The notes: generated by a model from the letters alone, not told the origin. A stretch of DNA of 6,363 nt from JASLBX01 sp036374175 (GCA_036374175.1 DASUUH010000014.1:1-6363), one strand, 5' to 3'; shown: positions 1 to 6,188, counted from the first letter of the stretch. Program-made: numbers and translations.

Positions 1-309
1 CAGGGCGCCTTCGGCGTGTACCGCCCCGGCGAGCCGCGCCAGGCCCTCGACGGCGTGGTCGCCGTGCAGCCCCATCTGGTACGGGCGGGCCTTGGACGCC
101 TGGGTGACGTAGCAGGACTCGGTGAACAGCAGCCCGGTTCCCCCGGCCGCGCGCCGCGCCAGGTAGTCGACGTACCGCGGCGTGACGCGGCCGAGCAGGT
201 CGCAGTAGTTCCGCTCCATCGGCGCGCCCACGATCCGGTTCGGCAGGGTGACACTGCGTACCTGAAGCGGCGTATCCAGGGTGACCAAGCTGCTATCGCT
301 CGTAGTCAT
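1..309 (-). CDS. OYE-family NADH:flavin oxidoreductase, N-terminal 103 residues (cut by window edge)
   Basis: Partial gene; the rest lies beyond the left edge. The reading frame starts at ATG 309-307, overlapping the TGA stop of the DctM gene in an ATGA junction, so translation is probably coupled. The 103 visible residues match the start of the old yellow enzyme / 2,4-dienoyl-CoA reductase / trimethylamine dehydrogenase FMN barrel. The first strand carries LPNRIVGAPMER (residues 22-33), followed by the family pattern LGRVT (39-43), a Tyr-rich helix ending RRAAGGTGLLFTE (52-64), and GLARLAGAVHAEGA (89-102). Family members bind FMN and use NAD(P)H to reduce activated C=C bonds, or demethylate amines in the TMADH branch. 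The catalytic Tyr/His residues, and any C-terminal FeS/FAD domains that would separate the branches, are outside the window. The position at the end of a TRAP operon suggests a catabolic role for an imported compound. Family assignment is firm; the substrate is unknown. Confidence 0.85.
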   Translation of the reverse strand, partial: MTTSDSSLVTLDTPLQVRSVTLPNRIVGAPMERNYCDLLGRVTPRYVDYLARRAAGGTGLLFTESCYVTQASKARPYQMGLHGDHAVEGLARLAGAVHAEGAL

Positions 310-1580
310 AGCCCCAGAAGGCCAGGAAGCCACAGCACCAGGCCCGGCGCAAAGGTGACGATGCCGAGCACCAACAACAGCGGGATCAGGAACGGCGCCA
401 CGCCGCGGAACACGTAGGCAACCGAGATGCCCGTGACCGAGCTGAGCACGTAGAGCACTCCTCCCATGGGCGGCGTGAGGAGTCCGATCATGAGATTCAG
501 CACCGCGATCACGCCGAAGTGCACCGGGTCTACGCCGAACTGGACGGCGACGGGTAGCAGGATCGGGACGCTGAGTACCAGCGCCGATGTGGGCTCGATG
601 ATCGCTCCTAGCATGAGCAGGAGCATGTTTACGAGGATGAGGAACACAATCTTGTTGTCGGTCACTGTTAAGATCGCACTCGCCACGCTTTGCGGCACCC
701 GTTCTCGGGCGAGGATCCAGCCGAGCAGCGCCGACGCGCCGAGGATGATGGTGATCGACGCCGTCGTCAGAGCGGTGTCGCGGAAGATGCCCGGCAGATC
801 CCGCAGCCGCACCGTTCGGTAGGCGAGACCGAGGACGAGCATGTAGCACGCGCCCACCCCGGCCGCCTCGGTAGGAGTGAACAGACCAGCCAGAATGCCG
901 CCGATGATGATCACTGGAGTCAGCATGGCGCCGGCCGCACGAAAGAATGTGCGCGCAAGCTCCGACCAGGAGAACCGCGCCGTCCGCAGCTCCTCGCGCT
1001 TGCGGGCCCAGAAGAAGACGAATATGGCCAGAGTGACGGCCAGCATGAAGGCGGGCACGACCGACGCCGCGAACAGCGCACCTACCGACACGACGGCCAC
1101 GGCGGCGTAGATGATCGCCGGAATGCTCGGCGGCATGATCGGCCCAATGACGGTGGAAGCCGCCGTGAGACCGGCGGCGAACCTAGCCGGATAGCCCTGC
1201 TTGCGCATGGCTGGGATTTCGATCGAGCCAAGCCCGGCGGCGTCGGCGAGCGCGGACCCGCTCATCCAGGAGAAGCCCACGCTCACGCCGATGTTGACGT
1301 AGCCGAGCGAACCCCGAACCCGCCCGAAGAGCGATAGCGCGAACTCGAACAGGCGGTCGGCGATGCCGGCTCGGTTGGCGATGACCCCTACCAGGATGAA
1401 CAGGGGGACAGCCAGCAGCGGCCAGCTGTTGATGCCCTGTGCCGCCAGCCGCAGGCCGAGGCCGAGTGACTGGTCGGTGTACCAGAGGTAACCGAGACAT
1501 GGGCCGAGAATCGCGAAGGCGATGGGCACCCGGATGACCAGCAGGGCGACTATGGCGATGCCCATGATGCCGAGAGTCAC
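306..1580 (-). CDS. dctM: TRAP transporter large membrane subunit, DctM type
   Basis: Large, many-spanning integral membrane subunit (424 aa, normal length) of a tripartite ATP-independent periplasmic transporter. It forms the ion-coupled translocation path for a substrate delivered by the binding protein. Family signatures are clear: PLFILVG (59-65); MSGSALADAAGLGS followed by IPAMRKQGY (106-130); GPIMPPSIPAIIYA (146-159); FTPTEAAGVGA (234-244); EPTSALVLSVPILLPVAVQ (329-347); NLMIGLLTPPMGG (362-374). Hydrophobic segments fill most of the length, consistent with about a dozen helices and re-entrant loops. The start is GTG 1580-1578, preceded by AAGGAG five bases upstream and overlapping the DctQ stop by four bases (GTGA); the 3' end overlaps the next gene by four bases. 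Leu304 (669-671) is a TTA codon, the only in-frame TTA seen in the operon. The name dctM is generic here; C4-dicarboxylate specificity is not implied. Confidence 0.95.
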   Translation of the reverse strand: MTLGIMGIAIVALLVIRVPIAFAILGPCLGYLWYTDQSLGLGLRLAAQGINSWPLLAVPLFILVGVIANRAGIADRLFEFALSLFGRVRGSLGYVNIGVSVGFSWMSGSALADAAGLGSIEIPAMRKQGYPARFAAGLTAASTVIGPIMPPSIPAIIYAAVAVVSVGALFAASVVPAFMLAVTLAIFVFFWARKREELRTARFSWSELARTFFRAAGAMLTPVIIIGGILAGLFTPTEAAGVGACYMLVLGLAYRTVRLRDLPGIFRDTALTTASITIILGASALLGWILARERVPQSVASAILTVTDNKIVFLILVNMLLLMLGAIIEPTSALVLSVPILLPVAVQFGVDPVHFGVIAVLNLMIGLLTPPMGGVLYVLSSVTGISVAYVFRGVAPFLIPLLLVLGIVTFAPGLVLWLPGLLGL

Positions 1581-2092
1581 GCGGACTCCTTCCTCGCGAA
1601 GATGCCGATGAGTGCGCGTACGCCGGTGAGGGCGAAGCCCACAGTCGGGATCAGGTAGACGAAGGACATCGGGATCTCGGCCGCTGAAGATTTGATGAAT
1701 GACTGGGCATCGATCAGGCCGACACCCTCGTAAACGAAGGCGGCACAGATGGCAGCCACGAGCACGTAGGAAATGACTCTCACCACGCGTAGTGCGCGTT
1801 CAGGGAGAACAAAATCGATAAGGTCGAACGAGATGTGCTGATCTCGCCCCAGCAAGTAGCCGGCCACGATGAAGGTCAACCACACCAGGCTGAATCTGGC
1901 CAGCTCCCCCGTCCATGCCCAGCCGCCGAGTGCTGAGAAGCGCACGGTGACCTGCACCATGACCAAGACGAGGATCGCCAGTAGCAGTAGCGCACCGATC
2001 GTGCCCTCGACGATCTCGACGACTCGAAGGACTCTGGCCACGCGCCGTTCATATCTCGGTGGACGTTCTTGCAAGATCTGTCGCTCGACCAT
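1577..2092 (-). CDS. dctQ: TRAP transporter small membrane subunit, DctQ type
   Basis: Small four-helix TRAP subunit (171 aa from the chosen start) that pairs with DctM in the membrane and is needed for transport. Hydrophobic segments lie at about residues 31-50, 66-82, 102-122 and 142-163. Family marks include WTGELARFSLVWLTFIVAG (60-78), with the acidic residue after the first loop, and the polar GRDQHISFD (82-90) before the third helix. I chose ATG 2092-2090 rather than GTG 2101-2099. A GGGAGG Shine-Dalgarno (2101-2106 on the plus coordinates) sits eight bases before this ATG, whereas it overlaps the GTG itself. The gene follows the SDR stop by 63 bases and its own stop overlaps the DctM start. 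The substrate is not determined by this subunit. Confidence 0.92.
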   Translation of the reverse strand: MVERQILQERPPRYERRVARVLRVVEIVEGTIGALLLLAILVLVMVQVTVRFSALGGWAWTGELARFSLVWLTFIVAGYLLGRDQHISFDLIDFVLPERALRVVRVISYVLVAAICAAFVYEGVGLIDAQSFIKSSAAEIPMSFVYLIPTVGFALTGVRALIGIFARKESA

Positions 2093-2100
2093 CGGCGTCA

Positions 2101-2106
2101 CCTCCC
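2101..2106 (-). promoter_or_regulatory. Shine-Dalgarno of the DctQ gene
   Basis: Minus-strand GGGAGG lies eight bases before ATG 2092-2090. It overlaps the upstream GTG at 2101-2099, so that GTG cannot use it. This decides the start in favour of the ATG. Confidence 0.75.
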
Positions 2107-2155
2107 TTTGCCCTGCTCAAGTGCGGCCTCGGCGCCTGGGTCGATTGCCCGGCCA

Positions 2156-2911
2156 CTAGTCCGGAACCCAACCGCCGTCGACGTCGATGATCTCGCCGGT
2201 GAGATACGACGCGTCCGGACTGACCAGGAAGCCTACGACGGCCGCAACCTCGTCGGCGGTACCCGCGCGGCCGAGTGGGAGTTGTCCGACCAGGCGCCGC
2301 CCAACGGATTCGTCGGTAGCGCCGCCCATGCCGGAGCCGATATAGCCCGGCGCCACGCCATTGCAGCGGATGCCGTCCTTGGCGAGCTCATGGGCACCGG
2401 ACACCGTGAGATTGGCCAGGGCCGCCTTCGACGCGCAGTAGTGGGCACCTGCTGGGTGTGCAGGGCCGTAGGAGGCGCCGTCCGGTCCGGCTGTGCCGAG
2501 CTTTGCGACTGCGGAGACGATGTTGACAATCGACGCGTTCGCGTGCCGCCGAAGCAACGGCATCGCCTCACGCATGGTCAGAAAGCACGCCGTGATGTTG
2601 ATCGCGAACACACGCTGCCATTCATACAGCGTGATCTCAGCGAACGGCCGCTTCCGGCCATCTTTCTTGGGCGACACACCGACGCAATTGACGAGGACAT
2701 CGAGACCGTCGGTACCTGCGGCGGACTGTACCGCCTCGCGGGCACCCTGCTCACTGGCCACGTCGACGGCCAGCTGGCGGTCGATCACGCTGGCGAGCGC
2801 AGGCGCAGGGTCGGCCAGATCCGCGACGGTGACCGCGTAGCCGCTGGCCGCCAATCGCGTCGCGATCGCGGAGCCTATGTGACCGGCACCACCAGTGACG
2901 AGTGCGCGCAT
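2156..2911 (-). CDS. Short-chain dehydrogenase/reductase (classical SDR)
   Basis: Classical SDR of 251 aa, the usual length, catalysing NAD(P)-dependent alcohol/carbonyl interconversion in the cytoplasm. The Rossmann dinucleotide motif TGGAGHIG is at 6-13. Asp31 at the end of the second strand predicts NAD(H) rather than NADP(H). VNCVG (74-78) takes the place of NNAG. The catalytic set is Asn105, Ser133, Tyr158 and Lys162 (YCASK), followed by the PGY loop (188-190) and the C-terminal LTGEIIDVDGGW (237-248). The Ser133-Tyr158 gap is 25 residues, against about 13 in typical members, because of a Gly/Pro/Tyr-rich insertion near 140-156. Some FabG-like SDRs have such a loop. The start is ATG 2911-2909, with AAGG/AGG purines upstream. 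It lies between the TRAP binding-protein and membrane genes, so its substrate is probably the imported compound or a product of it. FabG-like names would be over-specific. Confidence 0.93.
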   Translation of the reverse strand: MRALVTGGAGHIGSAIATRLAASGYAVTVADLADPAPALASVIDRQLAVDVASEQGAREAVQSAAGTDGLDVLVNCVGVSPKKDGRKRPFAEITLYEWQRVFAINITACFLTMREAMPLLRRHANASIVNIVSAVAKLGTAGPDGASYGPAHPAGAHYCASKAALANLTVSGAHELAKDGIRCNGVAPGYIGSGMGGATDESVGRRLVGQLPLGRAGTADEVAAVVGFLVSPDASYLTGEIIDVDGGWVPD

Positions 2912-2957
2912 CGACCTGCCCTTCTTTGATCAGCTAACCGTGTGCGCGGGCCGGTTG

Positions 2958-3002
2958 GCGGGCGTGCCGCTGGGAGAGACACACTCTCGGCGGCACGCCC
3001 GC
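2958..3002 (-). repeat. Long intercistronic hairpin just after the DctP stop codon
   Basis: Two perfect 13-base arms (2958-2970 and 2990-3002, arm GCGGGCGTGCCGC) enclose a second, inner stem, GAGAG-ACACA-CTCTC (2974-2988). The structure begins six bases beyond the DctP stop codon. No T-tract follows in the leftward direction, so it is not a canonical intrinsic terminator. It could be a U-less actinobacterial terminator, a partial terminator, or a 3' stabiliser that keeps the binding-protein message more abundant than the membrane-subunit message. The arms are directly visible; the role is inferred. Confidence 0.8.
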
Positions 3003-3008
3003 GCGGAT

Positions 3009-4091
3009 CTACTGAGCGAGTTCGCGGACCTGCTCGTAGAGGGCGAGCTTGTCCCCTTCCAGGTTCTCGGCGAAGTACTCCTCGGCCCTCGCGCTGAACG
3101 CCTCCCGGTCGACGTCTTCGACGACGGTGACCTCGCCGGTCTCGTTCCAACTGTCGAGAATCTCCTGCTCAGCCTCCTCCAGGCACTGCCGGGTGGTGTC
3201 GCGGGCAGAGTCGAGAGCCGCCTGGAGCGCCTCTTGCTGCTCCGGCGACAGCGACTGCCAGGTCTCCTCGCCGATGATTGCTACCACGAAACCTGTCTGG
3301 TGGCCAGAAAGGCTGACGTGGGACTGGACTTCGTCGAAGTTCATGTCGACGATCGTCGGAATCGGATTCTCCTGGCCGTCGATCACGCCTTGCTGCAGGG
3401 AGAGGTACACCTCTTCGAAGGCGACCGCCGTGGCGTTGGCGCCGACCGCCTCCGCGTTTTGCAGGAACTGCGGGCTGTCCGGGTAGCGCATCCGCAGGCC
3501 CTGCAGGTCATCCGGCGTCCGAATCGGCTGGTTGGCGGTGAAGTTACGCATGCCGAAGAACCAGACGCCTAGCGCCCGAATGCCGGTCTTTTCGAGCATG
3601 TCAGCGGCCATGTCGTCGAACGCCGGGCTGTCGGCGAACGCGAACAGGTGGTCCGGCCCGTCGAAGACGTACGCCGCGTCCAGTGCTCCGATCGGCTCGT
3701 ACAGGGCAGAGATTGCCGAGCTGCCTTGGATGTCGATGTCGATGTCCCCTGCCGCCACCGCGGAGACGCGGTCGGGCCCGTCCGGTCCCAGCTGGCTGCT
3801 GTGGAAGATCTGCAGGTCGATGCCGCTGCCGTTGGACGCGAGCTCCTCCTGCATCAAGTCGGCACCGCACACGTTGTGCGCATGCTCGGGGGAGTAGCTG
3901 TCCGAGAACGACAGCTCGACCGTCTCGGCGGGTTGGTCCCCATCGGCCCCCTCCGTGGCGGGAGCGTCGCCATTCTCACCGTCCGCGGCCGCCGTTCCGT
4001 CGTCGTCGCCTCCACATCCGGCCAGAGCAATGACTCCGGCAACGGGAATCACAAGGATGCGCGGCATCAGCTTCCGCCGTGTTGCCACCAT
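3009..4091 (-). CDS. dctP: TRAP transporter substrate-binding lipoprotein, DctP type
   Basis: Extracytoplasmic solute-binding protein (360 aa from the chosen start) that captures the substrate and passes it to the DctQ/DctM membrane subunits. The N-terminus is a lipoprotein signal: basic residues 5-11, a hydrophobic core, and lipobox LAGC with Cys26. An acidic Gly/Asp/Ala-rich linker follows (27-56), as expected for a protein tethered outside a Gram-positive membrane. The DctP domain shows RTPDDLQGLRMRYPDS (191-206), in which Arg202 aligns with the arginine that binds substrate carboxylates in this family, and the hallmark LQQGVIDGQENP (232-243). Cys75 and Cys303 could form a disulfide. The start is ATG 4091-4089, because a strong GGAGGT (4096-4101) lies five bases upstream; the in-frame ATG at 4103 overlaps that site. 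The conserved Arg suggests an organic acid ligand, but its identity cannot be read. Confidence 0.95.
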   Translation of the reverse strand: MVATRRKLMPRILVIPVAGVIALAGCGGDDDGTAAADGENGDAPATEGADGDQPAETVELSFSDSYSPEHAHNVCGADLMQEELASNGSGIDLQIFHSSQLGPDGPDRVSAVAAGDIDIDIQGSSAISALYEPIGALDAAYVFDGPDHLFAFADSPAFDDMAADMLEKTGIRALGVWFFGMRNFTANQPIRTPDDLQGLRMRYPDSPQFLQNAEAVGANATAVAFEEVYLSLQQGVIDGQENPIPTIVDMNFDEVQSHVSLSGHQTGFVVAIIGEETWQSLSPEQQEALQAALDSARDTTRQCLEEAEQEILDSWNETGEVTVVEDVDREAFSARAEEYFAENLEGDKLALYEQVRELAQ

Positions 4092-4095
4092 GATT

Positions 4096-4101
4096 ACCTC
4101 C
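4096..4101 (-). promoter_or_regulatory. Shine-Dalgarno of the DctP gene
   Basis: Minus-strand GGAGGT lies five bases before ATG 4091-4089. The upstream in-frame ATG at 4103-4101 overlaps this sequence, so the downstream ATG is the better start. It also leaves a normal lipoprotein signal peptide. Confidence 0.8.
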
Positions 4102-4138
4102 ATTTGTCGCTGAATTGCCTGGATTGATCAGTTGCCGT

Positions 4139-4156
4139 CTCGCGGTGCGCCGCGAG
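4139..4156 (-). repeat. Short hairpin between the ThDP-enzyme and DctP genes
   Basis: Perfect 7-base arms CTCGCGG and CCGCGAG around a 4-base loop lie in the 111-base gap between the ThDP-enzyme stop (4203) and the DctP start (4091). No T-tract follows leftward, so read-through into the transporter genes is likely. It may act as a partial terminator or a message-processing stem. I found no convincing separate promoter in this gap. Confidence 0.6.
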
Positions 4157-4202
4157 TACCCGTCGGCACGTTTTCTGTGGGTGGAAGGGATCCGAGCAAG
4201 TC

Positions 4203-5972
4203 CTAGTCGAACCCCCCTGCATAGATGTCCGTGATGTTCCAATAGCCCGGAGTCGGGACAGGTTCGTTCACCATCGGAACGTCAATGACTGCCGGTCGGC
4301 GGTTGCCTACTGCGGCGTTCAAGTGCGCTCGCAACTCATCCGGTGCCCCGACGGTGTAGCCATCGGCCCCGCACGCCCGACCCAGTGCGGCAAAGTCCGG
4401 GGTGACGAGCTCGCCATTACGATCACGGAACTCGCACCCATAGCTGCGGCCATAGTGCGAGGCCTGCAAATCGGCGATGGTTCCGTGGGCTCGGTTGTTC
4501 ATCACGACGAAGATCACCGGAAGATCGCGCTCGACGGCCGTGGGAATCGCCGTGAGTTGCGCGCTCATGCCGCCATCACCCACCAGCGCGACGACGGCCC
4601 GGTCGGGCCATCCCATTTGCACACCAAGGGCCGCTGCCGGCCCGAAGCCCATGGTCGAGGAGCCTCCTGGCGTAATGAACCGTCCGGCAGCGGGCAGGTT
4701 GTAGGCCTGGGCCACGCCGTTCTTGTTCCATCCGACGTCAGTGACGAGCACGGCGCTATCGGGCAGTGCGGCCCGCAGATCCGCGAGGATCCGTTCCGGC
4801 CGCAGGGGCATTTGCGAGTCATCACCGTAGGCGGTGATCCGGTCGAATGCAGTCGAACGGCTGTCGGCAATGCGTCTGCGCAGTTCGGGCCGCTGCCGGC
4901 CGTCTGGAGCAACCTTCCTGATTGCTTCGGCGATACCCGAGAGCGCAGCGCCGGCGTCGGCCACGATGCCGATTTCGACGGGATAGTTGCGGCCAATCTC
5001 TGCTGGATCGATGTCGACCTGGATCAACCGCGTCGGCGGGATCCGCCACGTGTATCGCGGATCCCAGCTGCTGGCATCAGTCTCGGCGAAGCGCGTCCCG
5101 ATGGCGAGCACGACGTCGGCATCACGGGCGTACTCGTTGGTGAACTCGAGGCCCCAGAACCCGGGCATGCCGAGCACGAGGGGATGCTCATCGGGGATCG
5201 TGCCCTTTGCCATCAGCGAGTGCGCCACCGGTATGTCGTAATGCTCGACAAGGTCTGCCAACGTGGCCCGGTGCCTGTCGCGAAGTCCCCCGCCGATGTA
5301 GATCAACGGACGTTCAGCTGCGGCCAGCACCCGCGCGACCTGCTCAGCAACGCCTGGCTCGAGGCTCGCACCGATGCCGGCCTCCGGGAGTGGCGGGACT
5401 GTAATCTGCTCCGGCAGCGGTCGCGAGAAGACATCCATAGGGACGTTGAGCAACACCGCGCCCGGTCGGCCCGAGGTGGCCGTCCAGAACGCTCGCTCGG
5501 CGAACCTGGTGAGATCCTCGACGCGGTGAACCGTCCACGCCCGCTTGACGAACGGCCGGTAAATCGACGCCTGGTCGGCGTCAGCGTGCAGGTTGACCTC
5601 CTGGTGCGGGTGCCGGCCGTGGTAGTACGAGGGCACGTCGCCGCTGATCACGACAAGAGGGACGGAGTCCATGGCCGCACTCGCCACCCCCGTGACCGCG
5701 TTCATCATGCCGGGCCCGACGTGGACGCACACCACACCTGGCTTTCCCGTGGCTCGGGCGTACCCGTCGGCGGCATGTGCGGCGGCTGCTTCGTGCCGGA
5801 ACACGACGAACTCAATGTCGCTGCGGCCGAGCGCGTCGAGGAACGCGATATTCGTGTGGCCACACAGGCCGAATACGTACTCGACGCCGTACGCCTCGAG
5901 TTGCTCGACGAGCGCCTCGGCACCGGTCCTGGTGCCGCCTCTCTCGCCGGGCCGCTCCACGAATGTGGCCAC
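4203..5972 (-). CDS. Thiamine-diphosphate-dependent enzyme, acetolactate-synthase-like
   Basis: Three-domain ThDP enzyme of 589 aa, the normal length for the acetohydroxyacid synthase / 2-oxoacid decarboxylase superfamily. The Pyr domain (about 15-185) has GVEYVFGLCGH (29-39) and the catalytic Glu61 in FRHEAAAAHAADGYAR, which activates the cofactor. A central domain (about 205-350) includes IYIGGG and VDIDPAEIGRNYPV. The PP domain (about 390-570) carries the ThDP/metal motif GDGG (465-468), with NN at 492-493 after the usual spacing. The active-site loop is unusual: Tyr116-Tyr117-His118-Gly-Arg-His121-Pro-His123-Gln-Glu replaces the AFQE-type segment of acetolactate synthases. The start is GTG 5972-5970, preceded by GCGAGGT. 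No ilvN-like small subunit is adjacent, and the TRAP/SDR/OYE context argues for catabolism. The reaction could be decarboxylation or carboligation of a 2-oxo acid; the substrate is unassigned. Confidence 0.9.
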   Translation of the reverse strand: MATFVERPGERGGTRTGAEALVEQLEAYGVEYVFGLCGHTNIAFLDALGRSDIEFVVFRHEAAAAHAADGYARATGKPGVVCVHVGPGMMNAVTGVASAAMDSVPLVVISGDVPSYYHGRHPHQEVNLHADADQASIYRPFVKRAWTVHRVEDLTRFAERAFWTATSGRPGAVLLNVPMDVFSRPLPEQITVPPLPEAGIGASLEPGVAEQVARVLAAAERPLIYIGGGLRDRHRATLADLVEHYDIPVAHSLMAKGTIPDEHPLVLGMPGFWGLEFTNEYARDADVVLAIGTRFAETDASSWDPRYTWRIPPTRLIQVDIDPAEIGRNYPVEIGIVADAGAALSGIAEAIRKVAPDGRQRPELRRRIADSRSTAFDRITAYGDDSQMPLRPERILADLRAALPDSAVLVTDVGWNKNGVAQAYNLPAAGRFITPGGSSTMGFGPAAALGVQMGWPDRAVVALVGDGGMSAQLTAIPTAVERDLPVIFVVMNNRAHGTIADLQASHYGRSYGCEFRDRNGELVTPDFAALGRACGADGYTVGAPDELRAHLNAAVGNRRPAVIDVPMVNEPVPTPGYWNITDIYAGGFD

Positions 5973-5997
5973 TCTGCTACCTCGCCTTCTGACCCAC

Positions 5998-6008
5998 TAG
6001 ACGGTCTA
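5998..6008. promoter_or_regulatory. 11-bp perfect palindrome TAGACGGTCTA
   Basis: TAGAC-G-GTCTA is a perfect dyad about 25 bases upstream of the ThDP-enzyme start, between the candidate promoter and the ribosome-binding site. GTCTA recurs at 6197-6201 and 6205-6209 near the regulator promoter. It may be a protein-binding site; the function is inferred. Confidence 0.45.
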
Positions 6009-6011
6009 AGA

Positions 6012-6028
6012 GGTCCGTTGTACGGACC
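6012..6028. promoter_or_regulatory. Candidate operator: 7-3-7 inverted repeat GGTCCGT-TGT-ACGGACC
   Basis: Perfect 7-base arms around a 3-base centre, 17 bp in all, a size suited to a dimeric HTH regulator such as an IclR-family protein. It lies one base beyond the candidate leftward -10 element, where a bound repressor would cover the transcription start. Related half-sites recur across the intergenic region (ACGGAC at 6089-6094, GTCCGT at 6193-6198, GCGGACC at 6223-6229). The symmetry is seen; the binding is inferred. Confidence 0.5.
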
Positions 6029-6029
6029 C

Positions 6030-6059
6030 AAGCTACGGTGGTGCGCGGCATCTTGGCAA
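6030..6059 (-). promoter_or_regulatory. Candidate leftward promoter of the operon
   Basis: On the minus strand, TTGCCA (6054-6059) matches five of six -35 consensus bases, and an 18-base spacer separates it from TAGCTT (6030-6035), a weak -10. Transcription would begin near 6023, inside the 7-3-7 inverted repeat, giving a leader of about 50 bases. GC-rich genomes often have weak promoter matches, so this is tentative. Confidence 0.35.
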
Positions 6060-6129
6060 GAGGTTGTCCGGGGAATGTCCAAACCGTTACGGACGCTTGC
6101 CGCAGTGGGGCAGCATCTGCGTACCCTGG

Positions 6130-6155
6130 GGCGGGTGGTGCGCGCTCCACCCGCC
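6130..6155. repeat. Inverted repeat with 9-bp arms in the divergent region
   Basis: GGCGGGTGG (6130-6138) and CCACCCGCC (6147-6155) are perfect complements around an 8-base loop. It lies between the two candidate promoters, upstream of both predicted transcription starts, so it is more likely an operator or cruciform than an mRNA element. No T-tract follows in either direction, so it is not a typical terminator. Confidence 0.6.
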
Positions 6156-6188
6156 GATGATCGCTCTAAGGTTGTCACCTACTGCTAC

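Noticed and set aside
16..417. 133-codon plus-strand frame at the left edge
   Set aside because: The minus strand here encodes the OYE-family N-terminus and the end of DctM, both with conserved motifs.
2069..2929. 286-codon open frame on the plus strand, opposite the SDR gene
   Set aside because: No recognisable domain, and the opposite strand carries a complete SDR with all catalytic residues.
2958..3002. Canonical rho-independent terminator after dctP
   Set aside because: The stem is strong but no T-tract follows in the direction of transcription, and co-directional transporter genes follow; listed as an intercistronic hairpin instead.
3648..4127. Open frames on the plus strand opposite the DctP gene
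   Set aside because: Compositionally biased translations without motifs; the DctP lipoprotein on the other strand explains the region.
4203..5972. Glyoxylate carboligase, suggested by the nearby IclR-type regulator and SDR
   Set aside because: Glyoxylate carboligase has Val in place of the catalytic Glu; this protein keeps Glu61. No hydroxypyruvate isomerase or tartronate semialdehyde reductase type gene is seen.
4203..5972. Biosynthetic acetohydroxyacid synthase (ilvB)
   Set aside because: No ilvN or ilvC neighbour, a different active-site loop, and a catabolic/transport context.
4203..5972. Sulfoacetaldehyde acetyltransferase, since some sulfonates use TRAP importers
   Set aside because: No phosphotransacetylase or sulfite-handling gene is seen and no specific sequence signature supports it.
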